A stretch of DNA of 64,000 nt, taken from assembly GCF_900128495.1 (NCBI RefSeq), contig NZ_LT635801.1, positions 1,437,997-1,501,996 on the forward strand, given 5' to 3'. Source of the DNA: Bacteroides ilei (GTDB lineage Bacteria > Bacteroidota > Bacteroidia > Bacteroidales > Bacteroidaceae). This document shows positions 15,836 through 24,994 of the stretch, piece by piece. The position numbers and the translations under genes are program-made. The notes under the pieces were generated by a model. It was given only the letters and a program-made list of their open reading frames with translations, was not told where the DNA came from and made no database searches. The first letter of the stretch is position 1. Each line of letters opens with the position of its first letter.

Positions 15836-18229
15836 ATGGTGAGAAAGAGATTTATATTACTTGCTTCTTTTGTCGCGCTTTTTGCAAACTCGTTTGCACA
15901 GGATAAACTGTATCATAACGAGTTTCCGCTTGGTGACGTGAAGTTACTCGACGGACCGTTCAAGCATGCGCAGGATTTGAATGTCAATGTTTTGTTGCAG
16001 TATGATGTAGACCGTCTGCTGGCTCCTTATCTGAAGCAGGCCGGACTGCCTCCTAAAGCAGAAAGTTTTGAGAACTGGATTGATCTGGACGGCCATGTGG
16101 GCGGACATTACCTTTCGGCACTTGCCATCCATTATGCCTCTACCGGTAATGAGGAATGTAAAAAACGCATGGAATACATGATTTCGGAGCTGAAACGCTG
16201 CCAGGACAAGAACGGTGACGGCTATGTAGGCGGAGCACCGGGAAGCAGGACACTCTGGAATGAAATCCGTAAGGGAAACGTAGGCATTATCTGGAAATAC
16301 TGGGTGCCATGGTATAACGTGCATAAGATGTATGCCGGTTTGCGTGACGCCTGGTTGTATGCCGGTAATGAAGATGCGAAGAATATGTTCCTGAAGTTCT
16401 GTGACTGGGGGATGGGGGTAATATCTTCACTCTCTGATGAACAGATGGAACAGATGTTGGGGAATGAGTTCGGCGGGATGGATGAGGTCTTTGCCGACGC
16501 TTACCAGATGACAGGTGATGTGAAGTATCTGGATACGGCCAAGCGCTTCTCTCACCATTGGCTCCTGGACAGCATGGCGAAGAGAGTCGACAATCTAGAC
16601 AACAAGCATGCCAATACACAGGTCCCTAAGGTAGTCGGTTACCAGCGTATTGCCGAAAACAGTCTGGCTGCCGGACGTGATGCAGATGCTGCCCTCTACG
16701 AGGGAGCAGCCGATTTCTTCTGGCATACGGTGACCGGAAACCGTACATTGGCTTTCGGAGGCAACAGCCGTCGTGAGCATTTTGCTCCGGCAGATGACTG
16801 CAAGAGTTATGTGGATGACCGTGAAGGACCTGAGTCTTGTAATACCAATAACATGCTCAAACTTACGGAAGGTCTGTTCCGTATGAATACGGATGCCCAT
16901 TACGCCGATTTCTACGAACGCGCCCTGTATAACCATATTCTGTCCACACAGCATCCGCAGCATGGAGGATATGTGTATTTTACTTCAGCACGTCCGGCAC
17001 ATTACCGTGTCTATTCGGCTCCGAACAGTGCCATGTGGTGCTGTGTAGGAACAGGTATGGAGAATCATGGTAAATATGGAGAGTTTATCTATACCCATCA
17101 TTCCGACAGCTTGTTTGTCAATCTTTTCATTGCATCCGAACTGAATTGGAAGGAAAAAGGGATGATTATCCGGCAGGAAACCAGTTTCCCTGATGAGGAA
17201 ACGGTCCGCCTGACAGTCCATACCAAGAAAAAAGTCAGGGCACAGCTGATGATCCGTCATCCGTGGTGGTGCAAGGAGGGTAAGATGAAGGTCTTGTGTA
17301 ACGGAAAAGATTATGCGGCAGGTTCTGCCCCGTCTTCATATATTGCTGTGGACCGTACATGGAAAGACGGTGACCGCATTGAAATCACCATGCCTATGGA
17401 TGTTACGGTTGAAGAACTTCCTAATGTTCCTGAATACGTGGCTATTCTCCGTGGTCCGATTGTTCTGAGTGCCCGGATGGGGACAGAGCATTTGGACGGG
17501 CTGGTAGCCGATAACAGCCGTTGGGGCCACATTGCTCACGGGCCGTTGGTTTCTGTATTCGATACTCCGTTGCTTATAGGTACACGTGCGGAAATTCAGG
17601 CGAAACTGGATGCCATGCAACCGGTTCCCGGAAAACCGATGTGTTATACCGTGCCTGGATTGTTTAAGGCACCTTATGAGAATCTGCAACTGGAGCCCTT
17701 CTTCCGTATACACGACTGTCGTTATATGATGTATTGGCTTTCCATGACTCCCGACGAGTTTGCCGATTACCAGAAGGCCGCCAAAGAAGAAGAGGAACAG
17801 AAACTCCTGCTTGACAAGCGGACTGTGGATGCGATAGCACCCGGTGAACAGCAACCCGAAGCCGATCATGGTATGAAGTTCGAGAACTCCCAGAAAGGAA
17901 ACTTCCAAGGTGAAAACTGGCGCGATGCCCGTAACGGCGGTTATTTCGAGTATGAAATGGACACAAAAGGTGAAACGGGACTTTCCTTGATGCTCCGTTA
18001 TTGGGGAAATGAAACGGGTAACCGTACTTTTGATATCCTGATAGACGGAAAGGTGCTTGCTACAGAGAATCTTGCTGGCAAATGGAATAGTCAGAAGATG
18101 GTCAATGTAACTTACCCGATTCCGGCAGCTATGCTGGAAGGCAAGACTTCCGTAAAGGTGACTTTCAAAAGTAAACCCGAATCTGTGGCCGGAGGCATAT
18201 TCTATATCCGACTGTTGAAGAATGAATGA
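15836..18229 (+). CDS. GH127/GH146 family beta-L-arabinofuranosidase
   Basis: From Met at 15836 this 797-residue protein has a clean signal peptide (MVRKRFILLA to NSFAQ); an upstream in-frame ATG at 15806 would add ten residues that disturb it. The DUF1680 alpha/alpha-barrel spans about 25-530. The zinc-thiolate catalytic site of the family is visible: Glu333 and Cys335 in GPESCNTN, and Cys402-Cys403 in MWCCVGTG. A C-terminal beta-rich part (about 650-797) carries ENWRDARNGGYFEYE. Such enzymes cleave terminal beta-L-arabinofuranose, which would suit arabinoxylan or co-occurring arabinans. The gene follows the GH30 remnant by 39 bp. Its native terminator has been moved to 34371 by the IS66 insertion beginning 17 bp after its stop. 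Confidence 0.9.
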   Translation: MVRKRFILLASFVALFANSFAQDKLYHNEFPLGDVKLLDGPFKHAQDLNVNVLLQYDVDRLLAPYLKQAGLPPKAESFENWIDLDGHVGGHYLSALAIHYASTGNEECKKRMEYMISELKRCQDKNGDGYVGGAPGSRTLWNEIRKGNVGIIWKYWVPWYNVHKMYAGLRDAWLYAGNEDAKNMFLKFCDWGMGVISSLSDEQMEQMLGNEFGGMDEVFADAYQMTGDVKYLDTAKRFSHHWLLDSMAKRVDNLDNKHANTQVPKVVGYQRIAENSLAAGRDADAALYEGAADFFWHTVTGNRTLAFGGNSRREHFAPADDCKSYVDDREGPESCNTNNMLKLTEGLFRMNTDAHYADFYERALYNHILSTQHPQHGGYVYFTSARPAHYRVYSAPNSAMWCCVGTGMENHGKYGEFIYTHHSDSLFVNLFIASELNWKEKGMIIRQETSFPDEETVRLTVHTKKKVRAQLMIRHPWWCKEGKMKVLCNGKDYAAGSAPSSYIAVDRTWKDGDRIEITMPMDVTVEELPNVPEYVAILRGPIVLSARMGTEHLDGLVADNSRWGHIAHGPLVSVFDTPLLIGTRAEIQAKLDAMQPVPGKPMCYTVPGLFKAPYENLQLEPFFRIHDCRYMMYWLSMTPDEFADYQKAAKEEEEQKLLLDKRTVDAIAPGEQQPEADHGMKFENSQKGNFQGENWRDARNGGYFEYEMDTKGETGLSLMLRYWGNETGNRTFDILIDGKVLATENLAGKWNSQKMVNVTYPIPAAMLEGKTSVKVTFKSKPESVAGGIFYIRLLKNE

Positions 18230-18238
18230 CGGATTGTA

Positions 18239-18246
18239 AGACATCA
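18239..18246. repeat. Outer target-site duplication AGACATCA, left copy
   Basis: These eight bases lie directly before the left end of IS66 copy 1 (18247). The same eight bases follow the right end of copy 2 at 34349-34356. IS66 elements typically duplicate 8 bp, so the whole IS-segment-IS unit entered here as one event. Confidence 0.9.
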
Positions 18247-18364
18247 GTAAGTATTCGGCCAACTACAGGTATTAAACCTTTATATACAACAATAGCGACT
18301 GTCACTATGAACCTAATAGTATCAGCCGCTATTGTTTTGTTGAACCCATATGTTACAATTTATA

Positions 18365-19990
18365 TCAGTTACAAGATTCCTCCTTTTGCCTTGTCAGTAC
18401 ACATTCCGGATGTTTCAACTTCCATTTATGTGGAAGTAGATTCAAAAGTTCTTCTTGGGTTGCCTTTTTGTGATAAGGCATTTGTGCGATAACATCGTTC
18501 AGGTATACCCTGGGATTTACCCCGTGCGCCTTACATGTGGCCAGCAGAGAACATATGACAGACATATTAACCGCAGCTTCGTGATTACCACAGAAGAGAA
18601 AATTTTTTCTGCTCAGAGTGATGGGCCGTTGGACATTTTCCGCCAGATTGTTGTCCCAGTACAGGCGGCCATCGTCCAGACATCTCATAATATTATCCCA
18701 TTTGGTATAGGCATATGTTATGGCCTTGCCTGTCAAAGAACTTGGACTGTATTTAATTCCTTCTGTCTCCATCCATACCTTCATTGCCTCCATGATTGGC
18801 CTGGACAGTTCCTGACGCGTCTGTCTGCGCTCATCATATGACAGGCCGGCTTCGTCACACTGGCGTTCTATTTTATAGATATGCTGTATCTGAGTCAGTG
18901 CATGTTGCGCCATCTCCCTGTTTTCATCCAAAGCCTGCTCAAAATGACGGCGTATATGCACCAGGCAGTTGAGTAGCCGCACGTCGGGGTTGGTCTTGAA
19001 GGCTGTTTCATAACCTGCAAAACCGTCACATTGAAGATATCCCTTGAAGTGATAGTGATTTGCCAGGGATTCGATGACCGCTCCGGCCCGTGATCCCCCG
19101 TCGTAATGGAAGATGACCAGTTTCTCCATGACTGATCTTACCATCCAGAGATATTCCTTGTCGGCTCTGTGTTTTTCTCTGTTAATGACCGGAACTGTAG
19201 TTTCATCCGCCTGTACATAGTCACAGGAGAAGACTTCCCATTTGAGTTCTTCATACAGAGGCTTAAGCAGTTCCACGGTTTTCTTGAACCAGCCGTCCAG
19301 TGTACTTTCGGTAAGGCCTTTCATTCCAAGATGGCGGTATTGCTGTATCTGACGGTAGAACGGGACATGATATTCATACTTCTGAAGCAGTATCTCGGCA
19401 AGCAGGCTGGTGTCAGCAATGCACTTGTCGACCGGCATCAGCGGCATGGGAGCTATCTCTACGCCTTTCTGTCCGGCCGGAGGAAGCAGGGTACTATCCT
19501 TGAGAGCATATTTGGGACGGATGATCACCTTGACGTAAAGCATTCCCGGCTTGTGTTTGACGACTTTTGTTATCTCTTCGCCTATTCTACGGTATAAAGA
19601 CAAGTCTACGCCTTTCGGTTCTATTGTATCGGTTTCCAATACGGGCAAGTCCTCTATCATTTTGCGGTTCTGACGATTTCGTTTTACGTCTTCCACCGAT
19701 TCCTTCTCAATCTTTTCCACAGCCTCGTCCCGCTTTTCTTCCGCCTGCTGCCGGAGTCCGGAAAACTCGTCGGCAAAGAGATCTGGCATATTAGGATCAT
19801 ATACGCGAAGTTTCTCCGATTTACGACCAAAGAGCTGACGGTTCAGCCATGCGACCTGAGCCGTCAACTCCTTGATACGTTCCTGCAGATTTTTTATCTG
19901 TTCGGATTGATTCTTATTAGTAGTAGACAATGAGGCTATAGAGGCATTCAGCCCTTCTATCGTCTTGAGTAAAATTTCTTTTTCTTCCAT
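18365..19990 (-). CDS. tnpC: IS66 family transposase TnpC (copy 1)
   Basis: This 541-residue protein has an N-terminal coiled coil (residues 1-60, ending WLNRQLFGRKSEKL, the IS66 leucine-zipper/LZ_Tnp region). A zinc-ribbon-like and helix-turn-helix part follows, then the DDE domain. Acidic residues fit DDE: CDYVQADET, LQCDGFAGY and NNLAENVQRP. The C-terminal part contains SLLATCKAHGVNPRVYLNDV, typical of the IS66 C-terminal domain. It acts with TnpA and TnpB to move the element. The frame is full length and looks active; copy 2 differs by Arg to His at FGRKSEK. Confidence 0.95.
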   Translation of the reverse strand: MEEKEILLKTIEGLNASIASLSTTNKNQSEQIKNLQERIKELTAQVAWLNRQLFGRKSEKLRVYDPNMPDLFADEFSGLRQQAEEKRDEAVEKIEKESVEDVKRNRQNRKMIEDLPVLETDTIEPKGVDLSLYRRIGEEITKVVKHKPGMLYVKVIIRPKYALKDSTLLPPAGQKGVEIAPMPLMPVDKCIADTSLLAEILLQKYEYHVPFYRQIQQYRHLGMKGLTESTLDGWFKKTVELLKPLYEELKWEVFSCDYVQADETTVPVINREKHRADKEYLWMVRSVMEKLVIFHYDGGSRAGAVIESLANHYHFKGYLQCDGFAGYETAFKTNPDVRLLNCLVHIRRHFEQALDENREMAQHALTQIQHIYKIERQCDEAGLSYDERRQTRQELSRPIMEAMKVWMETEGIKYSPSSLTGKAITYAYTKWDNIMRCLDDGRLYWDNNLAENVQRPITLSRKNFLFCGNHEAAVNMSVICSLLATCKAHGVNPRVYLNDVIAQMPYHKKATQEELLNLLPHKWKLKHPECVLTRQKEESCN

Positions 19991-20076
19991 TGTCTATACT
20001 TCTTTTAATGATGTAAATATACTAATTAACAGTGAATTATGCAACAATATCCAAAGTTTACTCACATAAAAACATG

Positions 20077-20445
20077 TTATACATGGTATTCCTTACGTTC
20101 GGCTCTTAACCGCCGGAGCCTCTGTTCCGGGTTTTCCTGTATTCCTTCAACCATCATCACCAGATCGCGCCACTCCATGGGATAGCTGTTTGATTTGGGA
20201 TCATACTCCGGCAACTTGAAGCGACCGGCCTCCAGACGTTTTACATACATTACCATACCTCCGTCTTCGGCATGAAGGAGTTTCATTAGCCTGCGGCTGG
20301 AACCGATGAAGATGAAGACATCACCGTTCCTCACTTCACTGTTCATTTTCTCATGTACCACTCCGCATAGCGAACTGATACCCTTGCGCATATCTGTCCT
20401 GCCAGGACACAGGAAGTAGCGCATCGTGTCGTTCAGGTTAAACAT
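20077..20445 (-). CDS. tnpB: IS66 accessory protein TnpB (copy 1)
   Basis: This 122-residue protein has the classical IS66 Orf2 sequence: MRYFLCPGRTDMRKGI at the start, VFIFIGSSRRLMKLLHAEDGG in the middle and RLEAGRFKLPE towards the end. The motif composition is that of the Orf2-like family required for IS66 transposition in addition to the transposase. Its start overlaps the end of tnpA by 8 bp (20438-20445), suggesting translational coupling, and 86 bp separate it from tnpC. Confidence 0.94.
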   Translation of the reverse strand: MFNLNDTMRYFLCPGRTDMRKGISSLCGVVHEKMNSEVRNGDVFIFIGSSRRLMKLLHAEDGGMVMYVKRLEAGRFKLPEYDPKSNSYPMEWRDLVMMVEGIQENPEQRLRRLRAERKEYHV

Positions 20446-20761
20446 GACCGTTTCGAAGACTTTGGGTAAATATTTCCTTCAGCAAATCTTCAGAACCGCT
20501 CCCGAAGTGGGCACGAAGTCCATTGGGAAACAGCAGCGCAACACCATGCGGCAATTGTTCTTCTTGGGAAGACTCCGTAAATGCCTGTTTAAAACTGATA
20601 GGAGCCAACTCGTGTTTGATACTGCTCCTGTCAACGGAACATTTTCTACGCCAGTAGTGATAGGTTGAATAACTTACACCTATCTGTTGAAGGTACGACT
20701 TCAACGGCAGCTCGCTTTGTTGCACCTGCAATTCTAATTCTTCAAATTCTTGTCTGTTCAT
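20438..20761 (-). CDS. tnpA: IS66 accessory protein TnpA (copy 1)
   Basis: This 107-residue protein has the IS66 TnpA form: an N-terminal helical part, QQIGVSYSTYHYWRRKC as a helix-turn-helix-like DNA-binding segment near residue 25-42, then a C-terminal strand region with GVALLFPNGLRAHFG. It is first in the tnpABC operon, reading from the right end of the element, and overlaps tnpB by 8 bp. Confidence 0.93.
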   Translation of the reverse strand: MNRQEFEELELQVQQSELPLKSYLQQIGVSYSTYHYWRRKCSVDRSSIKHELAPISFKQAFTESSQEEQLPHGVALLFPNGLRAHFGSGSEDLLKEIFTQSLRNGHV

Positions 20762-20846
20762 AATAATTGAGGTTTGATTGTATTCACTGCCGCAAAGCTA
20801 CAACCAAACCTCAAAATGTAAAAGGTGCATTTCTTCGAATGCTTAC

Positions 20847-20854
20847 AATCTTTG
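20847..20854. repeat. Inner flank repeat AATCTTTG, left copy
   Basis: These eight bases directly follow the right end of IS66 copy 1 and recur directly before copy 2 (31740-31747). They are read as the duplication made when IS66 first inserted between the ndk promoter and the ndk coding sequence in the donor molecule. Confidence 0.88.
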
Positions 20855-20877
20855 TATCACCTTAATATAAACGAACT

Positions 20878-21354
20878 ATGAGTCTCGAAAAAACATTAGT
20901 GATTCTAAAACCAAGTACCGTACAACGCGGACTTATTGGAGAAATAACCCATAGATTTGAACGTAAAGGCTTGCGTCTGGCGGGCATGAAAATGATGCAG
21001 CTTACCGAAGACCTGCTCAACGAACATTATGCACACCTGGCCGGGAAACCGTTCTTTTCTCGTGTAAAAGCGTCCATGATGGCCTGCCCGGTTATCGTAT
21101 GCTGTTATGAAGGAGTCGATGCCATTCAAGTGGTACGTTCCATGACAGGAGCTACCAATGGGCGTGTAGCAGTTCCGGGGACTATTCGAGGTGACTATTG
21201 TGTAAGTTCACAGGAAAACATCATCCACACCTCCGATTCACCCAAAACGGCTATCGAAGAAATAGAGCGATTCTTCAAGCCTGAAGAACTGTTTGAATAC
21301 GAAAGAGCTGTTATCGACTTTGTTTACTATCCGGATGAATATAAACTAACATAA
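20878..21354 (+). CDS. ndk: Nucleoside diphosphate kinase
   Basis: This 158-residue cytoplasmic protein matches NDK throughout: the EKTLVILKPS start, LIGEITHRFERKGLRLAGMK, HLAGKPFF, VRSMTGATNGR, PGTIRGDY and the active-site histidine in ENIIHTSDS. It transfers gamma-phosphate between nucleoside triphosphates and diphosphates. Only 31 bp separate it from the end of IS66 copy 1, and no promoter fits in that space. A good -7 box with a short leader lies instead at 31723-31730 at the other end of the segment, followed by the same AATCTTTG. The gene was therefore probably cut from its promoter by IS66 and now depends on read-through or on IS-borne signals. Whether the host has a second ndk cannot be seen here. 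Confidence 0.95.
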   Translation: MSLEKTLVILKPSTVQRGLIGEITHRFERKGLRLAGMKMMQLTEDLLNEHYAHLAGKPFFSRVKASMMACPVIVCCYEGVDAIQVVRSMTGATNGRVAVPGTIRGDYCVSSQENIIHTSDSPKTAIEEIERFFKPEELFEYERAVIDFVYYPDEYKLT

Positions 21355-21360
21355 TTTTAA

Positions 21361-21452
21361 AAAGAGGCCATCTCAAAATTATATTTCAATTTGAAACAGC
21401 CTCTATTATTGTATACAAAGATTTAATACCTATTAATTTACCGAATGCTTAC
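21361..21452 (-). mobile_element. Relic left end of a different IS66-family element
   Basis: Read on the minus strand from 21452, the sequence begins GTAAGCATTCGG and stays alignable with the left end of the intact IS66 (18247 onwards) for about 55 bp, including AGGTATTAAA and TATACAA. A hairpin (AGAGGC.../...GCCTCT) follows at the matching place. The similarity is clear but not identical, so it derives from a related element. The body of that element is missing; the relic runs directly into the 3' end of ndk. Confidence 0.75.
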
Positions 21453-21570
21453 AGTTAGCATACGGCCTTCATTGCTCTGATTTTCTCGAACGCACATTAT
21501 GTTAGGAAGAGACATTTCTACCGAAGGATGTTTTCATTTTTAGACACATCCATTTCAGAACTTCCTATTT

Positions 21571-21945
21571 CTACTCTGTCAGGAGAGAACACAAGTGAGT
21601 ACAGATTTTCAAGTTGCATTCTTTATTGTAAACGCTGTCCACTTCTGCTAGAACGTTTACTTCCATATTCTGCTCGGATACCACAAGTGTGATGATATAT
21701 ATTCCATGACGAAAGATAACGATATCTTTGAATCTTACTACTATATATCCCAGAAAATACGCTCCCCGCATACCAGTGGGAATCCTTTCCACCTCCTGCA
21801 TCTTACTCATATGGCGATTACATTTTCTTCTCCATAACAGATAAAGTCTGTAGTTTCTCTTTCAATAGTTAAATAACCATAATCGATTCTAGTTATTTTC
21901 TATCCGTTCACCCAAACATCTCCTGTGAAGGAATACCCAATTCAT
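21571..21945 (-). pseudogene. Decayed GH2 glycoside hydrolase, sugar-binding domain remnant
   Basis: Minus-strand translation gives pieces of a GH2 N-terminal domain in different frames: GDVWVNG then a stop (about 21915), YGYLTIE...YGEENVIA (about 21850), WYAGS...SGIYS (about 21770), and DIVIFRHGIYIITLVVSEQN (about 21700). In intact GH2 proteins these occur in this order in one frame, as in the neighbour at 22541-24976 (GVYVTT, RWYTGGGI). At least one stop and two frame changes are seen. It is a remnant, not a small gene. Confidence 0.75.
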
Positions 21946-21960
21946 ATATTTGATGCATCC

Positions 21961-22401
21961 TCATTCTAAATCAGAGCCAATATAGTATCCCGTATGTGTT
22001 GATTGATTATAATCGATATTTTGGTGAGTTGCACTCATCTTATATATATGATCATACATTAGCGGACGGAATCGGTATTGTGTTTCTATATTTGTCGTGA
22101 AGATACGTAATTCTGTTGAACCACATGAGTTGCCATCTTTATCACTTATGCCATCATCTACAACATAAATCATTTCTTCTCGCCAGTCTCCCCAAATATC
22201 TCCATAGAAACACGGCATATTTTTAGAACCGTTAATAGTTGTTACTCCATAATAATCGCATGTAAACAAACGGTTTGATGCATCGCCGTCTTCGCTGTAT
22301 TGGAATACGACTTCATCGTCCATTGTTTGCCGATTTAATATACCACTCCACCAGATGCCTACATTAGCTACGTATACGCCAGGTTTGAGTTGCGAAAACA
22401 G
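21961..22401 (-). pseudogene. Rhamnogalacturonan lyase PL11, C-terminal remnant
   Basis: The minus-strand frame is open from a stop at 22402-22404 to 21961. It reads GVYVANVGIWWSG, then NGSKNMPCFYGDIWGDWREE, FTTNIETQYRFRPLMYDH and NIDYNQSTHTGYYIG. This is the C-terminal end of the family 11 rhamnogalacturonan lyase propeller, where GDIxGDWREE and NxAYNQPPHxGYY segments are conserved. Full enzymes have roughly 600 residues and a signal peptide; about three quarters are missing here. With GH106 and GH2 upstream it points to a former rhamnogalacturonan-I locus. Confidence 0.8.
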
Positions 22402-22490
22402 TTATAAATTAAAACAACAAGTAAGTATTTAAAAATATTTTTATATTAAGCACAAAGTATTAATATTGTATCATGTTGTGATTAACTGTA

Positions 22491-22540
22491 AATAATGCGA
22501 ATCAGTAGTTGAAAACATCTTCTGATTCGCATTATTTTTA
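22491..22540 (-). terminator. Strong hairpin terminator after the GH2 gene
   Basis: A perfect 15-bp stem (AATAATGCGAATCAG at 22491-22505 and its complement at 22522-22536) lies directly after the stop of the minus-strand GH2 at 22541. T-rich sequence follows on both strands, so it may work in both directions. The PL11 remnant further down is therefore cut off from the GH106-GH2 transcript. Confidence 0.8.
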
Positions 22541-24976
22541 TTAGTTTGTAGTTAATACGATAGAAGCATCTTTTATACCCGGAACAGAGGCTTTAACTTG
22601 AATCTTCCCACTTTTACATGTAGAACGAAGAATAAGCAAAGCACTTCCACGATACAGTGAAGTAGTGGTATTTTCCAAATTCCGGTCAGTAAAGTGATCT
22701 CCATTATCAAGAGCTAACAACTTCGCTTCACCTATAAGATTTACCGTAAGGTCGCCCTCATAATTTTCCACTGGAATACCTTTGCTGTCTACGACTGTTA
22801 TACGAACGAATTGCAAATCCATACCATCAGCATTCCAATCATTAGGAGTTTCAACGTCTATACGCAACCGTTTAGCTTTCCCAGGAGATTGTAGCTCATG
22901 ACATGCAACTTCTTTACCATTGTTTTTAGCGATAGCTACTATTTTGCCCGGTTGCCACGGTATTTTTCTCCATAAAAACTTATTTTGAGCCTTATCATTA
23001 GTATAATCATTTTTTTTGATGCCCAAGCTCTTCCCATTTTGTATTAATTCTACTTCGTTACAATTCGAAGAGACTTCAAGAGTTATACTATCTCCACAAT
23101 TGGGTTTCCAATAAAAATGACTCATTTCAGCACGTCCAGACAATACATCATTCCAAATAATACTTTTCTGCTCACCATCCAGTACTCCTATATGCACTTG
23201 AGGTTCATTTTCTACAAAACACGAACGTAACAACCAAGCACGAGGATAAGGCTTAAGTGTATGATCAAAAAAGGAGTAATTCCAACCCTTTTTAGGCCAA
23301 CCATCACTTTCACCCCAATATTCAATAGCTCCCCAATAGCATAACCCAACCGTTGAAGACTTATCCATTCTTAAAAATGGCGTAATCAAATCATTTACAC
23401 TAGCTTCACTTTGAAAGATAATCAAATTTGGATTACACGCTTTATAACGACGATAATCCGCATATTCGTAATTGTAAGAGGCAATCTCTGTGATACAAGA
23501 TAGTTCCGGCGGAATGATTTTAGACTTCTCGCGAAATCCCGGATCTGCACGTCGGATACCGTTGGCACGAGCAGGGTACATAGCTGCTGTTGATGGACGT
23601 GTTTTATCGTAACGTTTCAAATATGTATCAAGAATGCGAAACGTAGTAACCCCCCAATCTCCTGTCATGTAACCAGAAGCATTTTCACGATGCTGCATCT
23701 CATTTCCTAAACTCCACATAATCACACAAGGATGATTTCTATCTCGTTTAACCCATTCAGTAAGCAACTCCGGCCACAAATGCATAAAAGACTCACGTCC
23801 CCCCCAACAATTCCCATCATTACTCCATTTGTCTACAAATTCGTCTATAACGACAAATCCCATTTCGTCACACAAATCATAAAAAACTTCAGGATAAGGG
23901 TTATGAGAACAACGGACAGCATTAAATCCAAACGATTTCAACAGTTTAAGCTGTCTTTCTATTGCTCTGCGATAAGTAGCTACTCCTACCCCACCAAAAT
24001 CAGTGTGATTGGCAATACCTTGAATAAATACTTTCTTTCCGTTAAGCCGAAAACCAAAATCAGAGCCGAACTCAATGGTACGAAAGCCGAAGCGTTCACT
24101 CACTTTGTCAGTTACTCTACCATCTACATACATAGTCACTTCACAAGTATATAAATTACGAGTCTGGTCATCGTTATAAGGAGTCACAATATCCCATAAA
24201 CGAGGTGATGTTACAGTTATTGAATCTATCGACACTTCACATAAATGAAGTCGGGACTTGGAAGGAGCCAACGTCTTATCCGAAGAAGCTACTTTCTTTC
24301 CATCAGCATCATATATATCAGCAATAAATTCTATTTTTCCCTTTTCAAGTAGATTCCCACGAAGTTCTGCCTGTGCATGCACAGTCCAAGTATTAGCATT
24401 GTTTTTCACAGTAGTGACATATACACCGTGACGCGATAGCGACATCGGATTTTTTACAATGATTCGTACATCCCGATTAATTCCACCTCCTGTATACCAA
24501 CGTGAACCGCCGGCAACACCGGTATTGGTATATACAGCAAGAAGATTATCCTGACCATATTTCAATTTCTTTGTTACATCACATTCAAATCCACAATATC
24601 CATACTCAGTAGAACCTATTTTTTCGCCATTAAGATAGACATCACCATAATACATCATTCCTTCAAAATCAATAAGTACTTGACGATCTTTCCACGCCTC
24701 GTCTGGATGGAATGTCTTACGGAACCATGCACCAGACATATCTTTGAAAGCCCGGGAACGGTTTGCCGTTTTTTCCCATGGCATATTCAATTGATAATCA
24801 TACGGCAAATCAAGCTGTCTCCATTGACTATCGTCCAATTGCGGTTTTTCTCCGTTCTCCACTTCTCCTAATTGAAACTTCCACCCGAAGTTCATAAGAA
24901 TCACTTCCCTTTCTGTTGCTGCTATTGTTTGCATAATAAACAACAGCATTGTACAAACAATTGTACTTTTTTTCAT
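22541..24976 (-). CDS. Secreted GH2 family glycoside hydrolase (beta-galactosidase-like)
   Basis: From ATG at 24976 this 811-residue protein has a signal peptide (MKKSTIVCTM to TIAAT); a GTG nine bases upstream is a less likely start. Domain order is that of GH2: sugar-binding domain (about 20-190, DVYLNGEKIG, RWYTGGGINRDV), immunoglobulin-like domain (about 190-290), and the TIM barrel (about 300-590). Acid/base Glu426 is in WSLGNEM and nucleophile Glu524 in FQSEAS. C-terminal DUF4982-like and Ig-like parts follow (QNGKSLG; VRITVVDSKG). It should act on beta-linked galactose or a related sugar, here most likely from rhamnogalacturonan side chains given GH106 upstream. It starts 18 bp after the GH106 stop, so the two form an operon. 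Confidence 0.9.
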   Translation of the reverse strand: MKKSTIVCTMLLFIMQTIAATEREVILMNFGWKFQLGEVENGEKPQLDDSQWRQLDLPYDYQLNMPWEKTANRSRAFKDMSGAWFRKTFHPDEAWKDRQVLIDFEGMMYYGDVYLNGEKIGSTEYGYCGFECDVTKKLKYGQDNLLAVYTNTGVAGGSRWYTGGGINRDVRIIVKNPMSLSRHGVYVTTVKNNANTWTVHAQAELRGNLLEKGKIEFIADIYDADGKKVASSDKTLAPSKSRLHLCEVSIDSITVTSPRLWDIVTPYNDDQTRNLYTCEVTMYVDGRVTDKVSERFGFRTIEFGSDFGFRLNGKKVFIQGIANHTDFGGVGVATYRRAIERQLKLLKSFGFNAVRCSHNPYPEVFYDLCDEMGFVVIDEFVDKWSNDGNCWGGRESFMHLWPELLTEWVKRDRNHPCVIMWSLGNEMQHRENASGYMTGDWGVTTFRILDTYLKRYDKTRPSTAAMYPARANGIRRADPGFREKSKIIPPELSCITEIASYNYEYADYRRYKACNPNLIIFQSEASVNDLITPFLRMDKSSTVGLCYWGAIEYWGESDGWPKKGWNYSFFDHTLKPYPRAWLLRSCFVENEPQVHIGVLDGEQKSIIWNDVLSGRAEMSHFYWKPNCGDSITLEVSSNCNEVELIQNGKSLGIKKNDYTNDKAQNKFLWRKIPWQPGKIVAIAKNNGKEVACHELQSPGKAKRLRIDVETPNDWNADGMDLQFVRITVVDSKGIPVENYEGDLTVNLIGEAKLLALDNGDHFTDRNLENTTTSLYRGSALLILRSTCKSGKIQVKASVPGIKDASIVLTTN

Positions 24977-24994
24977 AAATATCACTTTTTATTT

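Larger units (their letters stand above)
18247..20846 (-). mobile_element. IS66-family insertion sequence, copy 1
   Basis: This 2,600-bp element begins GTAAGTATTCGG (18247) and ends in CGAATGCTTAC (to 20846), imperfect terminal inverted repeats starting GTAAG. It carries tnpA, tnpB and tnpC on the minus strand. A hairpin CAATAGCG/CGCTATTG just inside the left end probably stops tnp transcription. I found only four differences from copy 2: a base at 19824 (Arg/His in TnpC), a silent base at 19478, one base in an A run near 20069, and one base near 20816. Confidence 0.95.

Noticed and set aside
18226..18492. Plus-strand open frame at the left end of each IS66 copy
   Set aside because: It overlaps the IS end and the tnpC 3' region, and is the same in both copies simply because the IS is repeated.
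21571..21810. Small independent gene of 79 codons
   Set aside because: Its sequence continues a GH2 domain whose earlier parts lie in other frames upstream, so it is a pseudogene piece.
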